This document shows, piece by piece, positions 14,364 to 14,436 of a stretch of 14,436 nt of DNA. A program made the translations under genes and the position numbers. The stretch's first letter is position 1; every line of letters starts with the position of its first letter. The notes beneath the pieces are model-generated. The model did no database searches and was not told the DNA's origin. It saw nothing but the letters and a program-made list of their open reading frames with translations. The stretch spans positions 1 through 14,436 of the forward strand of contig CAMNGO010000034.1 of assembly GCA_946538445.1 (NCBI GenBank), in the 5' to 3' direction. Source of the stretch: an uncultured Lachnospiraceae bacterium. GTDB lineage: Bacteria > Bacillota > Clostridia > Lachnospirales > Lachnospiraceae.

Positions 14364-14436
14364 TATTCTGCCTCCTCACATTGTTTCTTTTGCAGGAAAT
14401 CTTCATCTTACCTGCTGAAAAGCCCCCGGTCCCTGT

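Noticed and set aside
14421..14436. GC-rich end followed (on the minus strand) by TTTT, like half of a terminator of an upstream gene
   Set aside because: Only one arm would be inside the window, so a stem cannot be shown.
1..14436. CRISPR arrays, tRNA or rRNA genes, insertion sequences, phage genes
   Set aside because: No regularly spaced repeats, no tRNA-like cloverleaf or rRNA sequence, and no transposase or integrase motif were seen on either strand.

Overview
The window looks like chromosomal DNA of an obligately anaerobic, Gram-positive member of the Clostridia, most like Lachnospiraceae. The grounds are a glycyl radical enzyme with its radical-SAM activase, AGGAGG-type ribosome binding sites before most genes, a lipoprotein-type substrate-binding protein and moderate G+C. 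The species cannot be named from the sequence alone.

Layout, left to right. (1) 1-3558, minus strand: a glycyl radical enzyme (GRE) gene followed by its activase, which runs off the left edge. The GRE carries the catalytic residues of the B12-independent glycerol/propane-1,2-diol dehydratases at the same residue numbers, but has about 73 extra residues before the glycyl-radical domain. The 125-base gap between the two genes holds strong stem-loops. (2) 3559-4274: a 716-base AT-rich divergent regulatory region. (3) 4275-5307, plus strand: an unrecognised 98-residue protein, a small rubredoxin-like protein, a terminator, and a DUF3783 protein. (4) 5371-6337, minus strand: a two-gene operon for a DJ-1/PfpI protein and a MIF-type tautomerase homologue. 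(5) 6589-6816, plus strand: a second rubredoxin-like protein, a paralogue of the first. (6) 6841-14363, minus strand: a five-gene operon for a tannase/feruloyl-esterase-family hydrolase, a beta-lactamase-fold serine esterase, a lipoprotein solute-binding protein, a fused ATPase-permease, and a second permease.

How the genes may work together (inference). The five-gene operon fits import of a small ester, perhaps an acylated sugar or phenolic glycoside, by a ribose-type ABC transporter, with hydrolysis in the cytoplasm by two esterases that lack signal peptides. The GRE would dehydrate a vicinal diol to an aldehyde. The DJ-1 protein (a family with glyoxalase/deglycase activity), the MIF homologue and the rubredoxin-like proteins could serve carbonyl handling, redox supply or oxygen protection around it. 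The GRE promoter region and the second rubredoxin gene share a 15-base motif placed 13 bases upstream of a perfect TATAAT, which suggests co-regulation.

The most unusual points are the insert-bearing diol-dehydratase-type GRE, the paired rubredoxin-like proteins with a strongly conserved N-terminal helix, a tannase-family enzyme without the family's typical Cys-Ser/His-Cys pair, and intrinsic terminators built into the 3' coding ends at both convergent gene junctions.
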